A DNA stretch of 64,000 nt. Origin: Deuterostichococcus epilithicus (Eukaryota; Chlorophyta; Trebouxiophyceae; Prasiolales; Stichococcaceae). The position numbers and the translations under genes are program-made. Location: positions 3,770,501 to 3,834,500 of the forward strand of contig JAVTLE010000005.1 in NCBI GenBank assembly GCA_033439295.1, given 5' to 3'. The notes below the pieces were generated by a model. It ran no database searches. It had not been told where the DNA came from and saw only the letters and a list, made by a program, of their open reading frames with translations. Positions 11,502-24,587 of the stretch are shown one piece after another; positions within the stretch are counted from its first letter, which is position 1; the number at the start of each line of letters is the position of its first letter.

Positions 11502-13797
11502 GTAGCTCAGCTGCTCCCGATGTTCGCTGACCAGGGGCTCCATGCGGGCTCCGGCGGGCCGGACACCCAGCAGCCTGATGTCACCGGCGGCCCGCAGCAG
11601 AAGGCGTCCAGCAGCGGCGGCGAGGCGAGTGCCAGGACCAAGGGACGCAGTGGCATTCATCAGTCGCGGCACCTGGTGCGCCACCCCAATCGCGCGGACC
11701 GGCACTCGCCTTGTAGGATCACGTGGTTTGGCACACGTGTGCCCCACGCCTCACAATGATAAGCTAATAGCCTGTGTAATCCCGGTCTGGGCAAAGCATC
11801 CAGCCTTGCTCAGCCCATTGCAAGGAGGAACCGGCACCACAACTGTCTGCTGATCGCCTCGTTCTGCCTCTGCTGCTTGCCGCACGGACCGCCAATGCTT
11901 CTTGGCTACCCTTCTTACGCAGGCCGCAGAGAAGCGGCGGCGCGGCAGGATCAACGAGAGGTGCGGCAGCAGCCCTCCCCTGGCCGATGACTCCGTCTCT
12001 GCTCTTGCCGAAAGCTCGCAGGGTCCCTGCATGGCTGCGGTCTCTTTCAGCCTGCATCCGCCGCGCCTCTGTGTTGGCCGCCTCCTCTTTGTTGCCACTG
12101 CAACCAAGCGGCTCCTCAGAGTTTATTCACTCTAATGCCGCCAGGCTGGACAGGCTGCGGGAGCTGGTGCCGCACGAGGAGCGCGCCAGCACCAGCGTGA
12201 TTTTGGACAATGTGTACGATTATATCAAAGCCCTGCAGGCGCGCTGGAAACCCTTCTCTGGCGCTTCCCTTCCCACCCGCCTTGTTTCTTGACCAGCTAG
12301 CCAGCACCAGCACTGGAATCAGAGCCGGACATTAGCGCTCCGTGCAGCTGCTGTACATTGCGCACACTACTTGCAGCGGTGCTGGTGGCATTCTGCATGT
12401 GAAGACCTTCGCATTCTATCGATGGTCTAGACCCTAGCGGCCCATCTGCGGCCGCCCATTGACTGTCAGTCTGTGCTGTGCAGGACCGTTTGACAACCCT
12501 CGACCCCACCGCCGCAGACTCCTTCACCAAGCCGTCCGCCGTCCACGTGGTGCGGCCCTGCCGTGGTGCTCACCACCTGACAGTGGCCACCAAAGGCTCT
12601 GCCTGTTCACATTCACCAGCCGTCACAGCGGACCTGCACCTGCTGAAACGTTGGCGAACTGTAACCCCCGTCTTATGCACAGTCGATTGAAAGCAGTCAG
12701 TCCGAACGCTTTTGCGACTTGTAACTGACTCTCGGTCTCAACTCGAACTGTTACTGGTCGCAAAATTCACCGCTGCAGAAGTCCACCCACCCGGACAAGG
12801 CACTGGCATCCCAACAGGCGTTGGATGAACAGCCGCCAGTGCCACCACCGGAGGCGCCGCAGGCTGCCATGGCTGCGCAGCCAGCTAGCACCGCGGCTCT
12901 GCAGGTGTTTCCGTTTAGGTTTTGAAGCACACAGCGTCTTTCCCTGCTTTCTTGCTCCGAACTTGGCATCACAGTCTGTCGCAGGCAATTTGCAGTCACT
13001 GCGCTCGCATGCCAAACAGCTGTGGCTATGCCAATACTGCTTGTCGTTGAACCTGGCGCCGCATGATCAACCTGTCGCAAAGTGAGTGCAGCATGTATCT
13101 GGCTGTGCTCATAACAGGACCTTGCCAGCCAGCCGACCCTCGCCGCCCAACGTCCACAATCTCTGACCCCTGCCGCGCCTCCCCCTGACCTTTGTTGCTT
13201 GCCCTGCAGAATGCGCAGGCGGCCGCACTGATGCACATGTTCGCCCAGCTGGCAAGCGCTGTGCCCGGCAGCCTGCCACCGCCGTCAGGCCTGCAGCTGC
13301 AACCGCCAGCCGTCTCGGGGCTGCCGGCCGCCTCACTGCCGCAGATCCCGCAGGCCTTTGCTCCGCCGCCTCCATCACAGGGTGGCCGCCTCCAAGGGCT
13401 TGGCAGCGGTAACAATGGCTCTGGCGGCGGCGGCAACAGCAACGGCTTCGGCGGCATGGAAGTTGCTGCCGGCTTCGACTTTGTGGCAGCGCTCGCGGCG
13501 GCATCCGCGCCACTAATGCTGCTGCAGCGTCAGCACACGCTGCAGCCGCAGGGCTTTGTGCCGCCGCAGCAGCCCGCTGGGCAGCAGCAGCGGCCGCTGG
13601 CTGGCGCGCAGGCCAAGTCGCTGCCGCAGGCGCCGCCGGCGCACCCGCTGTGGTCGATTGCGCCCGAGACGCCAGCGGCGGGCTGCGACGCCGCCCCGGG
13701 CTTCCGCCCTTTCAAGCGCGGCAGCGGCAGCCCGGGCGGCTCCGGCGGCAGCAGCGCCGACAGCGTGCACCTTAAGAAGCGGCGCATGCTTGCATGA
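11502..13797 (+). CDS. bHLH transcription factor (5' end unresolved)
   Basis: Nuclear DNA-binding regulator. Exons: 11502-11675, 11923-11960, 12145-12238, 12484-12546, 12779-12904, 13210-13797, all in phase. The basic region reads HLAAEKRRRGRINER, with the Glu-Arg contact pair expected of E-box binders. The helices follow as LDRLRELVPHEER and SVILDNVYDYIKALQ. The long last exon (195 aa) is rich in Pro, Gln, Ala and Gly and ends in a basic patch (KKRRMLA), perhaps a nuclear signal. The intron at 12239 appears to use a GC donor (CAG then GCGCGC). The initiation codon is not fixed; an ATG at 11520 inside the first listed exon is possible. The domain is certain, the subfamily is not. Confidence 0.85.
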
Positions 13798-14765
13798 TAG
13801 CAATGCGTCATATTCCATTTCGAAGTCTGGAAAGGAGCGCCAAGACTCGAGATAGGTACCTGGTCAACGATTCACTCTTGTATTCTATTAGTCGTCAGCT
13901 ATCTTGTTTACAGCTGCATCGGTGCCGGCATCTGCTAGTATCTCAGATTCAGACCAGCGTGCTGGGGACGTCGCAGTAGTGTACCGTGGTGGACAATTGA
14001 AAAACGAGCTGCAATCGCGCTGGTCTTTTGCTGTGGCATCTGCATGTTCAAAGTCTGGAACGTTGCTGGCATGTGGCAGGCTTCGCCCACAAAGGAGGCC
14101 TGTCACGGCAGAACTCGAGTTCTTGAAGGGTCTGCAAGTTGCCAATCGATGGGAGGAGTGTGAAATGAAGGTCAATGAATGGTAAACCTGAGCCGCCGCT
14201 GCGCTCGGCGTCGTGGGGGATGTGGACGTATGGAGGAGATCCGGAGGAGATGTTGTAGGGACTGTGTTTGTTACATGGCGCCTTCAACAGCCCGCTTCCC
14301 GTGTCAACCAGCGATTGCTGCGGGCTGCTTCAGACAGGACCAACGAGCGGCAAATGCCACGTGCGTCACACAAAAACCTCCCCGTTCCATTGCAGCCGTT
14401 GTCCCTGCTTCGCGCTATTCCCTGATCCCCCTGCTGCAAGCATTGTGCAGCCTCGTGCTTGCTCGTCGGGCTGCCCCAACTGGGGAAACCCCACATGTGC
14501 ATCCCCCACACGTCGTGTCTCAATTGAATATGACCAACGCCCCCATGTTCGGCTCGAGACCGCAAGTGCCGTCCCCTCCAACCCCTGAAATTACCAATCC
14601 TGCCAGCATACTGCAGTGCTGCCTGTCTGTTCGCAAACGCTGTGCTGCCGGCGCGAGCGCGGCCAGCCCCTGGGAGCGCGGCGCCAGTCCGCTGCTGGCT
14701 CAGGGGCTTTGGGCGCCGCCGAGGCGGCGGCGGCCGCTCGCCAAGTCCTGGCACGCTGAAGCCGC
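13798..14765. other. Convergent intergenic region, bHLH / CHL27
   Basis: Two gene 3' ends face each other across about 1 kb. I see nothing here beyond presumed 3' UTRs. Confidence 0.5.
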
Positions 14766-17700
14766 TCAGAAGGCGAGCTGTGCATTCTCAGCCTCCAGAT
14801 CGACGGAGCCCTGCTGGATGGACTTTGCGAAGAACAGCTGCGCGGGTAACAACGATATGTGGGTCAGCCGCCATGGTCAGCAGCATGCGCGAGGTGAGCG
14901 TCCGCCAGCACGAGGTTTTCAGAGGTTCAAGAACATGGCTGCCCTGCATGAGAGCACCGGATCCCCAGGCAACGAGGCAGAGCCAAGGTGGCAGCCGGTT
15001 GACATGCACCGCAGGAAGCCGAAGGCGTGGTTCAGGTTTCCAAAGCCAGACCAGGACTGCACCTGCAGCAGGTTTTTGGCAAAGCGCTCGTAGACGGGCA
15101 GCCGCTGCAGCTGCTTCACAAAGTCGGGCGCGTCCGAGCTGGCGATCTCCGCCAGTTTGGTATTCTGCACGATCAGCGCCTCCATCCGGTCCCTGCACCA
15201 AAGGTGTGAGCCGCATGTCAGCGCGCGTGAGCAGTGGTTGCACGCTCGCAGGTGTGACTTTTTGAGTCACAGCACATCATTGCGGTGTTTGCGCATCGCA
15301 GCTTGAGAAACCAGCACAGCTTTGCATTGCCTTGCAACGCAAATGCACGGACCTGCATTGGGCAGCTGCACAGCACTGACGAGGCTTTCCACAGGCTGCA
15401 TTGCGTAGGCCCGAACCCTAAACCCTAAGCGATTCCGCCGGCGTTGCATGTCGCAATGTGACCCGGGGACAGGCTGTGCAGATCCTGTACCCGGGCCTCC
15501 AAAAGTGCCTCCTTCAGCAGCGGGGGCCCACCAGAACTGGGGCGTCTCGACGTCCGGCACCGACGGGAAGATGCGCGCGGTGGTGTTGTTCGTCTCGATG
15601 ATGACATGCCTGTGTTGACAGGGAGGCAGCCGCCGTGAGACTAGATCTTCACATTGCAGGGGCTTGTGCCGGAGCAAGTAGGTTTCACGACGACCGACGG
15701 TCGTACCGCTGCACTATGTGCGGGTAGTTTCAGCGCACAGCGCCACAGAACTTGCCGTTTCCGGGCAGAACAGAAAAGAAAAGGCGCCCTCCAGGCACAC
15801 ACCAAGCCACCAAAGGGCAGGCTGATGCAGGGACTGTCGGTGCCACAGCCCTGGGAAAAGGGGGGCACCTGTTGAACTGGGTGGTGTTCAGGCCCAGGGA
15901 CTCGTAGAAGGCGGACCGCGAGTGGTCGTTCAGGTACATGGTCACGTAAACTGACAGGCAGAAGAAGCGCGACCACGCCTTTGCCTGTGTGCACGTGGAC
16001 CAGCAAACTGTTCTCAAGACATGTTGTTGACATGATGATGTTTGACGTGCGCTGGATGACTGTTCGAACTACACAAGTCAACACGTTGGCGGGCGTCAAA
16101 ATGAGGATGGATGAGGACGCGACCGATGCCACCAGATGAGCAATCTTGTGCAACGCTCTGACAGCATGTGTTTGCACAAGTGGCATTGGCGTCTGGCTGT
16201 TTGTGTTTTCTTCAAGTGCAATGGCGGAGCCCACCTGCCAGTCGTTGCTGTCGACGAACTCGCTGCGCGCCTTCAGCACTGCTGTGAAGAAGTCCCCGTG
16301 GCGGTTCTCGTCCTGTGACATGCAGCACGTCACGCTCTACCATGCAATATGCTCAATTCAGACAAGAACGTGTCCAGACCTTGGAGAAACGCATGGCTGG
16401 CCTGCTGCCAGCTGCATTAAAGCCCGAACCAGGCAGCTGCCGATGGGAGGCACGCTGGGAGGGTGCAGATGATGCAGTGCCAGAAGAGAAGAGGGTTGAG
16501 CGGCATCCGCCGTCGGGCAAATGGTTAGGTGGCACAGCCGGGCAATTCGATCCCGCTTCAAGGCTAGATCAGCGGCCAGTATGGTTTCTGCGCACCTGGC
16601 ACCAGTTCTCAAAGTACTCGAATAGCGGGTACAGCTGGCTGTCTGGGTTGCGCTGCAGATGCCTGCGTGTCAGCAGCAGGAGGGATGCGCCGTCAGGCAC
16701 TGCACGCTTGGGTTGCAGCAGGACCGCCTCAGCGATTGTGCACCCCAAAGGGGGCGACATTGGGCTTAGCAGGACTACCAGATGCCATCCACACAGCTAC
16801 CAGATGACTTCATTTGGGGATGCTCTGCACGACCATCTGTGGTGGTGGGGGGTAGTAATCGGCCACAGTGCCCGGCGTCCACACATGTCGGCACAAGCGC
16901 AATCACAGGTTGCACCCCCGTCACCTGTAGATGGAGATGTAGCGCCAGTAGCCGATCTTCTCTGACAGGTAGGTCGCGTAGAAGATGAACTTGGGCTTGA
17001 AGAAGGTGTACTGCCGGTTCTTCGTCAGGAAGCCCAGGTCCAGCGCCAAATTGAAGTCGGACATGGCCTTGTTCAGGAAGCCAGCGTGGCGCGCCTCATC
17101 CCGCGACATCAGCGTAAAGATCTGTAGGCAGTTTCAAAACAAAGCTTGGAATAAGGTAATCACAATGGTGCTGAAAGGCATGGAGCGGACGAGCCTGAAT
17201 TGGCGCATGAGCGATTTGACCTGATTGTGCTGCTGCAGCCGCGACATCACATCCGATCGACCAGTCTGATCATCTGCTAGCTTACGAAAGTCCGTGCCAT
17301 CAGCAGCTAGAATCGATGCATCGCCAGCGATACATGTCTACAAGAATCGCCAACCATGGTGGTAGGAGCAGATCTGATCTGAAAGCAGATCTAAAATGAC
17401 CAGCAGTAGAATCTTTCTCTGGTCGACCCAAAACAAAACCCACCAGGCAAATGGGCTGTAAGGCCACTGGCCCAACCGGCCCTTGTACACAGCAGGAGGC
17501 AGGCGGCTGCCGGAGCCCCTTTCAGTTTGAACGAGCTGTGAGAAAGCTATGCACAGCCTTAGAGCCTTGGTGTCGAGCTCTGCCGCTCACCTCGGCCACC
17601 ACCGGGTTGGTGGTCTTGAGCCGCCTACCCAGCTCCTTGTACAGCAGGAAGCCGGAAAACTCGGCTGTGCAGGACCGCTCCAGGAACTCGACGAAGATCT

Positions 17701-19151
17701 TGCGCGCCGGGCCCTGTACGTGAGCGCGCCCTTCCGTCAGGACGAGATGGCGGCGGCGTTCCTCCCTGCGCACACTCTTGATGCAGGACCGCCAGCAGCT
17801 GCATGCGGCACTGCTCTACTTGCGAAGGCACCGCCCATAGCTCCTCCTCTGCGTGCCGTGGCGGGCGCATATGGCACGGACGGCCCCGTATGCCATCGCG
17901 GAGAACACACATGGTGCACACTTTTCTACTTCAAAGCGCGGCCAGCAGCCAACCCTGGCCCAGATTCTGTGCTTCCTCAAGACCCGCAGTCAAAAAGCCA
18001 CGTCCACTCACCGTGATGCCCTCAGCGGCCTTCTTGAAGGTCTCATTGCGTACAAAGTGCCGCTGGTTGTAGTCCAGCTTGAACTCCGCCAGCATGGCCT
18101 GCAAACACAGTGCCGGCGTCGTATTTGGCGTCACAGATGATGACGGCATGGAAGACGAGAACAGCGAAGCGGGCAGCTGCAGCGTCGTGCCACGCAGGCT
18201 GCCTGTGCCGCCGCCCCGCCATGTCAGGTCTCCGCTTTCATTCCAGCGCCTCGGCGGCAAGCGCGGACGCTGCCGTCTTTGCGCAGACGCGCTGCCGCGC
18301 TGCAGGCCGTAACGCATTGCGTGCCATCCGGAATGCGCTGGCGCCCGTGGAGGATGGACCATCCAGCATGGCTCAGCATGCGAATGCCGTTACAAAGATT
18401 CCCGCAGCCGCACCTCCAGCTCCGCCATGTCAAGGTTGGGGTTCAGCTTCTGGCTGAACAGCTGCTCCATCTCGTCGAAGTCGGTGGTGTAGAAGCGCGG
18501 CGTCAGCACGCTCTCGCTGGAGGCCTGCGGGGCAGCAGAGGGTGGCAGCTCATGTGCAGCCCGCCACCAGTGAAAGGTGCCATGCTTTTTCTTGATTTGA
18601 AGCCCAGCGCGCCCTGCGGCTGCCACTTTCTACTGCGTGTGGCTCAAAAGGGGATCGCGTTCGCCCTGCGGCCAAGTCAGAGCAAACGGCGGAGGACGTG
18701 CCACGTGATGCACAACCATTGCAGGACAAAACCCGACGCTGCACGCCCAGACAACGGGTTTGTGTGCCGGCACTTCCAAGCCTCAACTACCATCGACTGC
18801 CGACACCCCGCGGATCCGGCAGCCTCGAGGCACTCGGTGCCAGCCAACACAACATCTTTCGGAAGGATTGGCGCAACTGCTGCCCCGCTTGCGAGTTGCT
18901 GCAGCTGGTTTGCTGCCGTGCACTAGTCCTCCTGAGCAACAAGACAGCCTCAAATGACTGAGGCCACTCCTGCCGCACTGATTGCTCACCTCCTTCACGC
19001 CCTTCCGCATGGTCTTTAGGCCAGTCTCAGTGTCGGCGGACGCCGCTGCCCGGACCATGGTGTTGTGACGTGCATTCTGGCGCTGGCATGGCGTCCGCTG
19101 TGCGGCCACCCGCGGGCAGAAGCCGGTGCGACCCAGCAGTGCAGTCTGCAT
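14766..19151 (-). CDS. CHL27: Mg-protoporphyrin IX monomethyl ester oxidative cyclase (AcsF/CHL27 type)
   Basis: Plastid di-iron enzyme that forms the isocyclic ring of protochlorophyllide; known as CRD1/CTH1 in Chlamydomonas. Exons on the minus strand: 19151-18990, 18524-18414, 18098-18012, 17713-17591, 17121-16925, 16662-16596, 16312-16235, 15984-15869, 15609-15532, 15192-15063, 14837-14766; 406 aa, every junction in phase. Residues 1 to about 40 are a transit peptide. Conserved blocks in order: [34 protein letters not shown], iron motif DEARH (169-173), [19 protein letters not shown], iron motif DENRH (250-254), [14 protein letters not shown] and the C-terminal [16 protein letters not shown]. 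Whether it corresponds to the CRD1 or the CTH1 paralogue of Chlamydomonas cannot be told. Confidence 0.98.
15416..15428. repeat. Interstitial plant-type telomere repeat
   Basis: Two units of CCCTAAA lie inside the CHL27 intron 15193-15531. A looser relative (CCCTATACCCTAA) occurs at about 51349-51361 inside a DGS1 intron. Confidence 0.8.
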
Positions 19152-19842
19152 GGTTGCTACTCTGCGTCACGCCGCTGCAAGTCCAGCCCTCGTCCACTGC
19201 AGACGCACTGCCTTATCTGTCAGCCTGATTGCAACGCAAAGACGCAAAGACTGTAGGACTGCTGAGGTGAGTGATGATCTCTTGGTGGTTGCGCGTTTGA
19301 TGGTGCGGCGTGCAGCGGATTGGCTTCAAAGGGGATCCTGATCTATATCTTGCGTTCGCGCGCTTTCAGGGGCATAACAGCACGCACTTTATGGTCTTAA
19401 ACCCTGCGGGGGCGCAAGCATGACGTCGGCAACTGTTGACAGAAGCACTGAACCTCTTCCATTCCCCTTGCCATGGAAGCGGGGGAGTTCAGGCCTCACT
19501 GTCTCGCCTCTGCTGACCTGACCTTGGGTTTGAGCTTGCAAGTTGGAACAGCAGCAAGTGATGATACACGAAGAATTGCTGGTCCAGCACCGTTTGTGCA
19601 TGGATCATGCAGACGGAAATGCCGCTGCTTCGGAGTATCAGCGGTAGGCGGTTGCGGCAGCCGGGCCTGGCAGGTGACAGCCAGCGGCTTCCATGCACCT
19701 GCACCTGCACCCGTAATGTGCGGTTCTGGGCGTTCTGGCTTCTAGTCTACTGATGTGCCAGCCCTGCACTGATTGTAGCGGATGCCCTAGTATGCGGCAT
19801 TGCTCGCCCACCATGACGTAGGACGATCACAGCCTTGACGCC
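19152..19842. other. Intergenic: CHL27 promoter side
   Basis: It lies between the CHL27 start codon and the stop codon of the upstream minus-strand gene, and should contain that gene's 3' UTR and the CHL27 promoter. No gene recognised. Confidence 0.5.
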
Positions 19843-22800
19843 CTAGTCGGAGGGCGGCACAAAGACGCCCGTGCCCTGTGCCGCCGCCGCAGTGTTCTTG
19901 CGGGCCTGCAGCAAAGTGACACACGATCAGGCGCTGCTCAGTTCGACACCCAGCCCCTTTGCCCCGCAACAGCAGGCGCCTGGGAACCACAGGATCGGCA
20001 GCCGCCTTCCGGTGGCCGAGGTCTGACGTGCCGGCATCTCAACATGTTGAAGACGCGGCACACCCAAAGTTCACGGCCGGTCGGGACTCGTCTCTGCGTT
20101 GCTTGTAAAATGCCTTTGCAGAATCAAGTTGGCCTCACATCCCCCGATACATGCACACGGTTCCGTCGGGCCTGGCGGCGCGGCCAGCCGGCACAGAGGT
20201 GCGTCCTGGCCTGTGCTTCTTCGTCCGGGAAGAACCATGCAGCGTCGCAAAGCCTTACCTGGTTGCCCGGCTTCCGGTGGTAGGTGCGCCCGGCGTGGGC
20301 GCGCGCCGTTGCGTACATGGAGCGCGGCCCGTAGCGGTACCAAGGCGCCCGCATCGGCTGGCCGCGCTGCGTGCACATATACACGTTTCCGTTTGCCTCG
20401 GTCCCATTCGCTTTCAGGGCTTTTTTTGCCTGCTCCGTCGTGGGTTTGGCTTCTTTCATGCGAACCATGCTCAGGCGAGCCATGCATGGCGGCACATAAG
20501 CCTGCCGTGGGATTCGGAACCACGGTAAAGTCCGAAAGTCCGTGGAGATGCTGGACCCACAACATCAGCCCCAAATCCAGGCACTTGGGCGCACCTCCAG
20601 TTGGTGCTCTACGAGGGTTTTGACATCGGCGCGCCCCAGCTCCATGCGCGCCCTGCCCTGTAGCTAATCACAAGCTCCAGAGTCAATGGCAGATGAGAGC
20701 AGCCCGCTCACGGAGGGCTGTTGTCGTAATGCAATGAAGCTGCATAACACTCGGAAGAAAGATGCCACTTTCGTCAGCGGCTGTGCTGGCTGAAAAGCCG
20801 GCGTCCCAGCAAACATGACAGGTCGAGGCTTCATTACGAGGGGTACCGATTGTGCGTCCCCTGGCTCGCCCTCGTGCCACTGAACGATCAGGAACCAGTG
20901 AGGTTGCAGCAGGAACTGCACCTGTGAGCTGGCCACGTGCAGGCGGTAGCACCACTCGGACGCGTCTTCCGGGGCGATCTGCTGGCCGCCGCCGTCGCCA
21001 GCGTGGCCGCCACCGTCAGAACTGCTGCCTTTGAGACCGGCGCCGCCAAAGCCGCCGCTGGAACAGCCCTGCAAGGCAGCGCTGTGTGCGGCGGCGCTGC
21101 CTCTGCTGCCCTGGCCGGCCGTGTTGTGTCCGCCGCCGGCTGCTCTCGGGCCTGCTGGCTGAGACAGGCCAGCCTGCCACGGCGGCGGCAGCGGCACCAG
21201 CAGGCCCCTGCCGCTTCCTGCTGCCTGCTGTGGCCCACGCCCACCGTCCAGTTGCGAGTGACGCGGCTGGCGCGGCAGCGGAGTCGAGTGAGCGGGCTTA
21301 GCCACGACCTTGTTGCTGCTGCCGCTGGCAGCGGCAGAGGCGGGGCGGGTGCGCAGCGCATTGGTGAGATCGCCGAGAGGGGCGCGCTGAGTCAGCGGCG
21401 GGCCGCCCGCAGCGACAAAGCTCGCCCTAGACTGCGTGAAGACCTGTGCACGGCCGCCGGCTGCAACATCTGACACCGACTGGTCTGCCGGCTGCCTCAG
21501 GCTGCCGGCCAGAGGGATGCAGCGCGATGGCGGCAGCAGGCCAGACTTGGGCGCCGCAGCCAGGCCGCCGCCCGCGGCTGCGGGTGGCAGCGGCTCCGCA
21601 CTGGCTAGCAGCGCTGTGCGGTAGGGCGCGGGCGACAGCGGCTCTAGCTCTCTTGGTTCCTCGAAGCAGAAGCCTGCACAGGAAACACCATCCGCGGCCC
21701 TGTGTATGTGCGAGCCGTTCGACCATGACCGGGGTCGCCAACCCGGCCCCTGCTGACGCAGAAGAAGGCAGGAGGGCAATGGAGCCCGACTCGCAGCAGC
21801 TACCCAAAAAGCGCAAAGAGGCTTCACTGGGCAGTACCTGTAGCAGCGGTGCTGTCAGCGGGTGAAAGTGGGTGCAGCGGCGGCGGGCGCCGGATAATGG
21901 AGGCGCGGGGGCCAGCGGCGACGCTCTCTGTTTCGTGGACGCATCTCGAAGTCTGTTCGTGCGCGGCCCTGACGCCTGAAGGGTATTTCCCTCCTCGTCA
22001 GTTTGGCGTCATAAGAAATGAAGAGCACACTTGCCGCAACGTGGCATGCATGCATGCATGCACTCATCACATGCCTGGCAGCACATCAGCTCAAAAAGCC
22101 GCTTGGGGCCTGCAAGCCTGGATGGAACTGCATGCAAACATTTTACTGGCGTGCAGCAGAAAGAATTCTGCCTTGTGTCGGAAAGCTGGTATGCTGCTGC
22201 ACCGCTGCGCAACATCAGCCTGATGAGCTGTAGGATGTTGGTGATGTGCATCATCACCTGCTGGCATCCGCATGTGCATGCGTGCATTCACTGAACGCAA
22301 GAGCGCAAATTTACGACCAAGGCAGGCGTGAAGACGCACCACATGCCTCTGGCTCGAAGTGCATCAGCGACCCTGCCATCATCCCCGCAGCTGCGCCGCC
22401 AACTGTTACATCCGCAAGCCCCGCCTGCGCATCCGACACCGTGATCTTTGCTGCCTGCCGGGACAGCTTGTGGCAGGCATCCAACGCACAGCTGTATCTG
22501 TTGTCATTCTATGCATGCAGTGGTTCTATTCTCAGACTTTCACTGGGACAATGGACATGCATCATCAAGTGGCTTGGGCACCCCGCGGCATCCGAAGGCT
22601 GCAGACTGCCAGCTGACCCACTTCCTTCAGCGTCTACTGCGACAACGAGTTTGTAGCTGACAGAAATTCTGCTGTGTGAATGAGACGCTCGTCTGTTCCG
22701 TGAGACACACCTTGACGCCGCCAGAGGTGCCCTGCCGCCCGCGGGAGTCGCGGCGGAAGTTGAGCGGGTTGAGATGCAGCTCCTTGAACGGGCTGTCAAT

Positions 22801-23816
22801 GCCGAATGGGTTATAGTAGAAGGCCGTCGGAGGCGAACAGATGCTGCCGCCGCTGCCGCCACTGCGCAGTGGCTGGGATGGAGTAGCCTGCACTTGCCAC
22901 GGCACGAAGGGCGTCAGAGGCTGCAGCTTCTCGCGATATGGGTGCATGCGCCAGATTTTCTGGCGGCGGCACGAACTGGATGGCCTGCGGCACTGCCACA
23001 CGTGCGGGGATCTCTGCCCGAGGGCGGTGTCACAGTCCCGCCTTGCGCAACTGCTGCTGGAAAGCCCTCGGGTCGTAAAGCGTCATTGCCCAGACAGGAG
23101 TTTTGCAATCAGGCGCGCACTTTGTTCGGCAGAAAACCTCCCAATTACTGCATATCACGTACCGGTGTGGCCTCAGAAGATGCAGTGGATTGCAGGTCCC
23201 ACAGCTTGAGCGAGCCATCAGGCGCGGCCGATGCAGGCGCGACACCCAGAGACGCCCGAGCGGCAGGATGCTGCCGAGGCAGGCGCGGCGGCAGAGCTGC
23301 ACCGGCAAAGGCTGATATCGCTGGCGGCGGCGGCTCAAAGCGGGTCTGATACAAGTCGCCGGTGAAGGAGGGCAGGTCCTGGTGCCATGTGGCAGCCGCC
23401 GCGTCTGTAGAGGCTTCCGGCACCGCCGGTGCCGCCGGAGCGTGCAGCCAGTTGCCATACAGCTGCTGCAGCTGGGCGTGGGCGCCGATTGCTGCTCTCG
23501 AGAATGCCAGAGGCTCCGCTGCAAGCCCTGGTACACTGTGCTCATCGCGTATGCAGGCGTAGGCGCAGGTAGTTGCGACAGGCTCATCGAAGAAGCCGCC
23601 CTGCATCAGCTGCTGGCCGTAAACCTGCGGGCCAACTAGCTGCTGCTGGTAGCTGCACTGGTGGTTCTCGCACTGGCCGTAGCGCTGCTCGGTCTGAAAG
23701 GGTGCCGGATCTGCTGCGCTGCTGAGAAGGCTGACGCTCCCCAGCTGCAGCATCAGGTCACCGATGCCGCTGTCGCAGTTTGGGCGGTCGGCAGCCATCG
23801 CAGGGCCTGGAGGCAT
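19843..23816 (-). CDS. Unrecognised low-complexity protein with conserved-looking C-terminus
   Basis: I do not recognise the family. Supported exons on the minus strand: 23816-23163 (ATG at 23816), 22959-22711 (start uncertain), 21673-20922, 20657-20595, 20429-20259, 19905-19843 (stop). At least one exon, of length 1 mod 3, is missing between 22711 and 21673. The N-terminus is Gln/Ala/Pro-rich and includes DRPNCDSGIGDLMLQL. The central exon is Gly/Ser/Ala/Pro-rich and contains APLGDLTN. The last three exons read as a compact domain: ARMELGRADVKTLVEHQLE, NVYMCTQRGQPMRAPWYRYG, AHAGRTYHRKPGN and a terminal GTGVFVPP. Only 18 bp separate a stop in the 20922 exon's frame (20664) from the ATG at 20645, so I treat the two parts as one gene spliced 20922 to 20657, which keeps phase. 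A GTGVF(L/V)P ending recalls some uncharacterised plant proteins; that is memory, not a search. Confidence 0.6.
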
Positions 23817-24587
23817 CGTGGTGTGCGCATACAGCATTGTGATCGACATTTGCATGTTCGCACAGACCAACTGCACACGCAACGGATGTTCAGGCAACGA
23901 AGCTGCCTTCAGGCCGCCTCAGGGCTGCAGCCCTCAGGCTGAGCTCAAGCTTGCAGGTGGTGTAGGTGCCGAAAGAGTTGAATATCTGCAGACCGTTTGA
24001 AGGCCAAAAGCTTATACCTGATGACAGCAGCCTCTGTCGATTGCAAGCTTCGAGCACTTGTAGGATATGAGCGCAGGCTGCACGGTGGCGAGGGCTGCGT
24101 CGGCGGTTTATTGTCTTTTGGGCCCTGCTGCAGCTCGGCGTCCGTCGGTGCGAGCTGCCTCTGCGCAAGTACGATGCTGGCCCTCAGAGGCCAAGCGGTC
24201 GGCAGCAGCGTCCCATGCTACCTGTGCCAGGCGTGCGAGCCAGCGCGCTTGGGCAGAAACAGCACCGTGCTCCACGCAGGAGCACGACCTACTCGACTTG
24301 CGTGTGTAAACCCTATCTTTGTGTTGGTGAAGTTGTGCCCACTGAGATGGATCAGTCGGATGAGACGCGCGTGCAGCCTGCGTCGAGTTCATAAGAAGAA
24401 CTGATGTCAAATGCTTGGGTCTCTTCGCTCCCTGAATAACGAAAATGGATCACAGGAACGCTGGAGCCATGCCGCGCCACCGTACGGGGCGGAGCCCCGG
24501 GGGCAAGGTCTCGAGAGCACGCCATGCTTAGGGCCACCAGCAAGCGTTCGATAGCAGGCCTTGTAACAGACCTGAAAGCCCCGCCGC
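23817..24587. other. Intergenic between CCDC47-like gene and unrecognised gene
   Basis: Presumed 3' UTR of the CCDC47-like gene plus the promoter, and perhaps a 5' exon, of the gene downstream. One minus-strand stretch near 23950-24020 (reads IFNSFGTYTTCKLEL) could be coding but has no confirmed borders. Confidence 0.35.

Noticed and set aside
20595-20645. Separate small gene starting at the ATG at 20645
   Set aside because: It would begin 18 bp after another stop on the same strand; a CAG acceptor just upstream and matching phase make it an internal exon.
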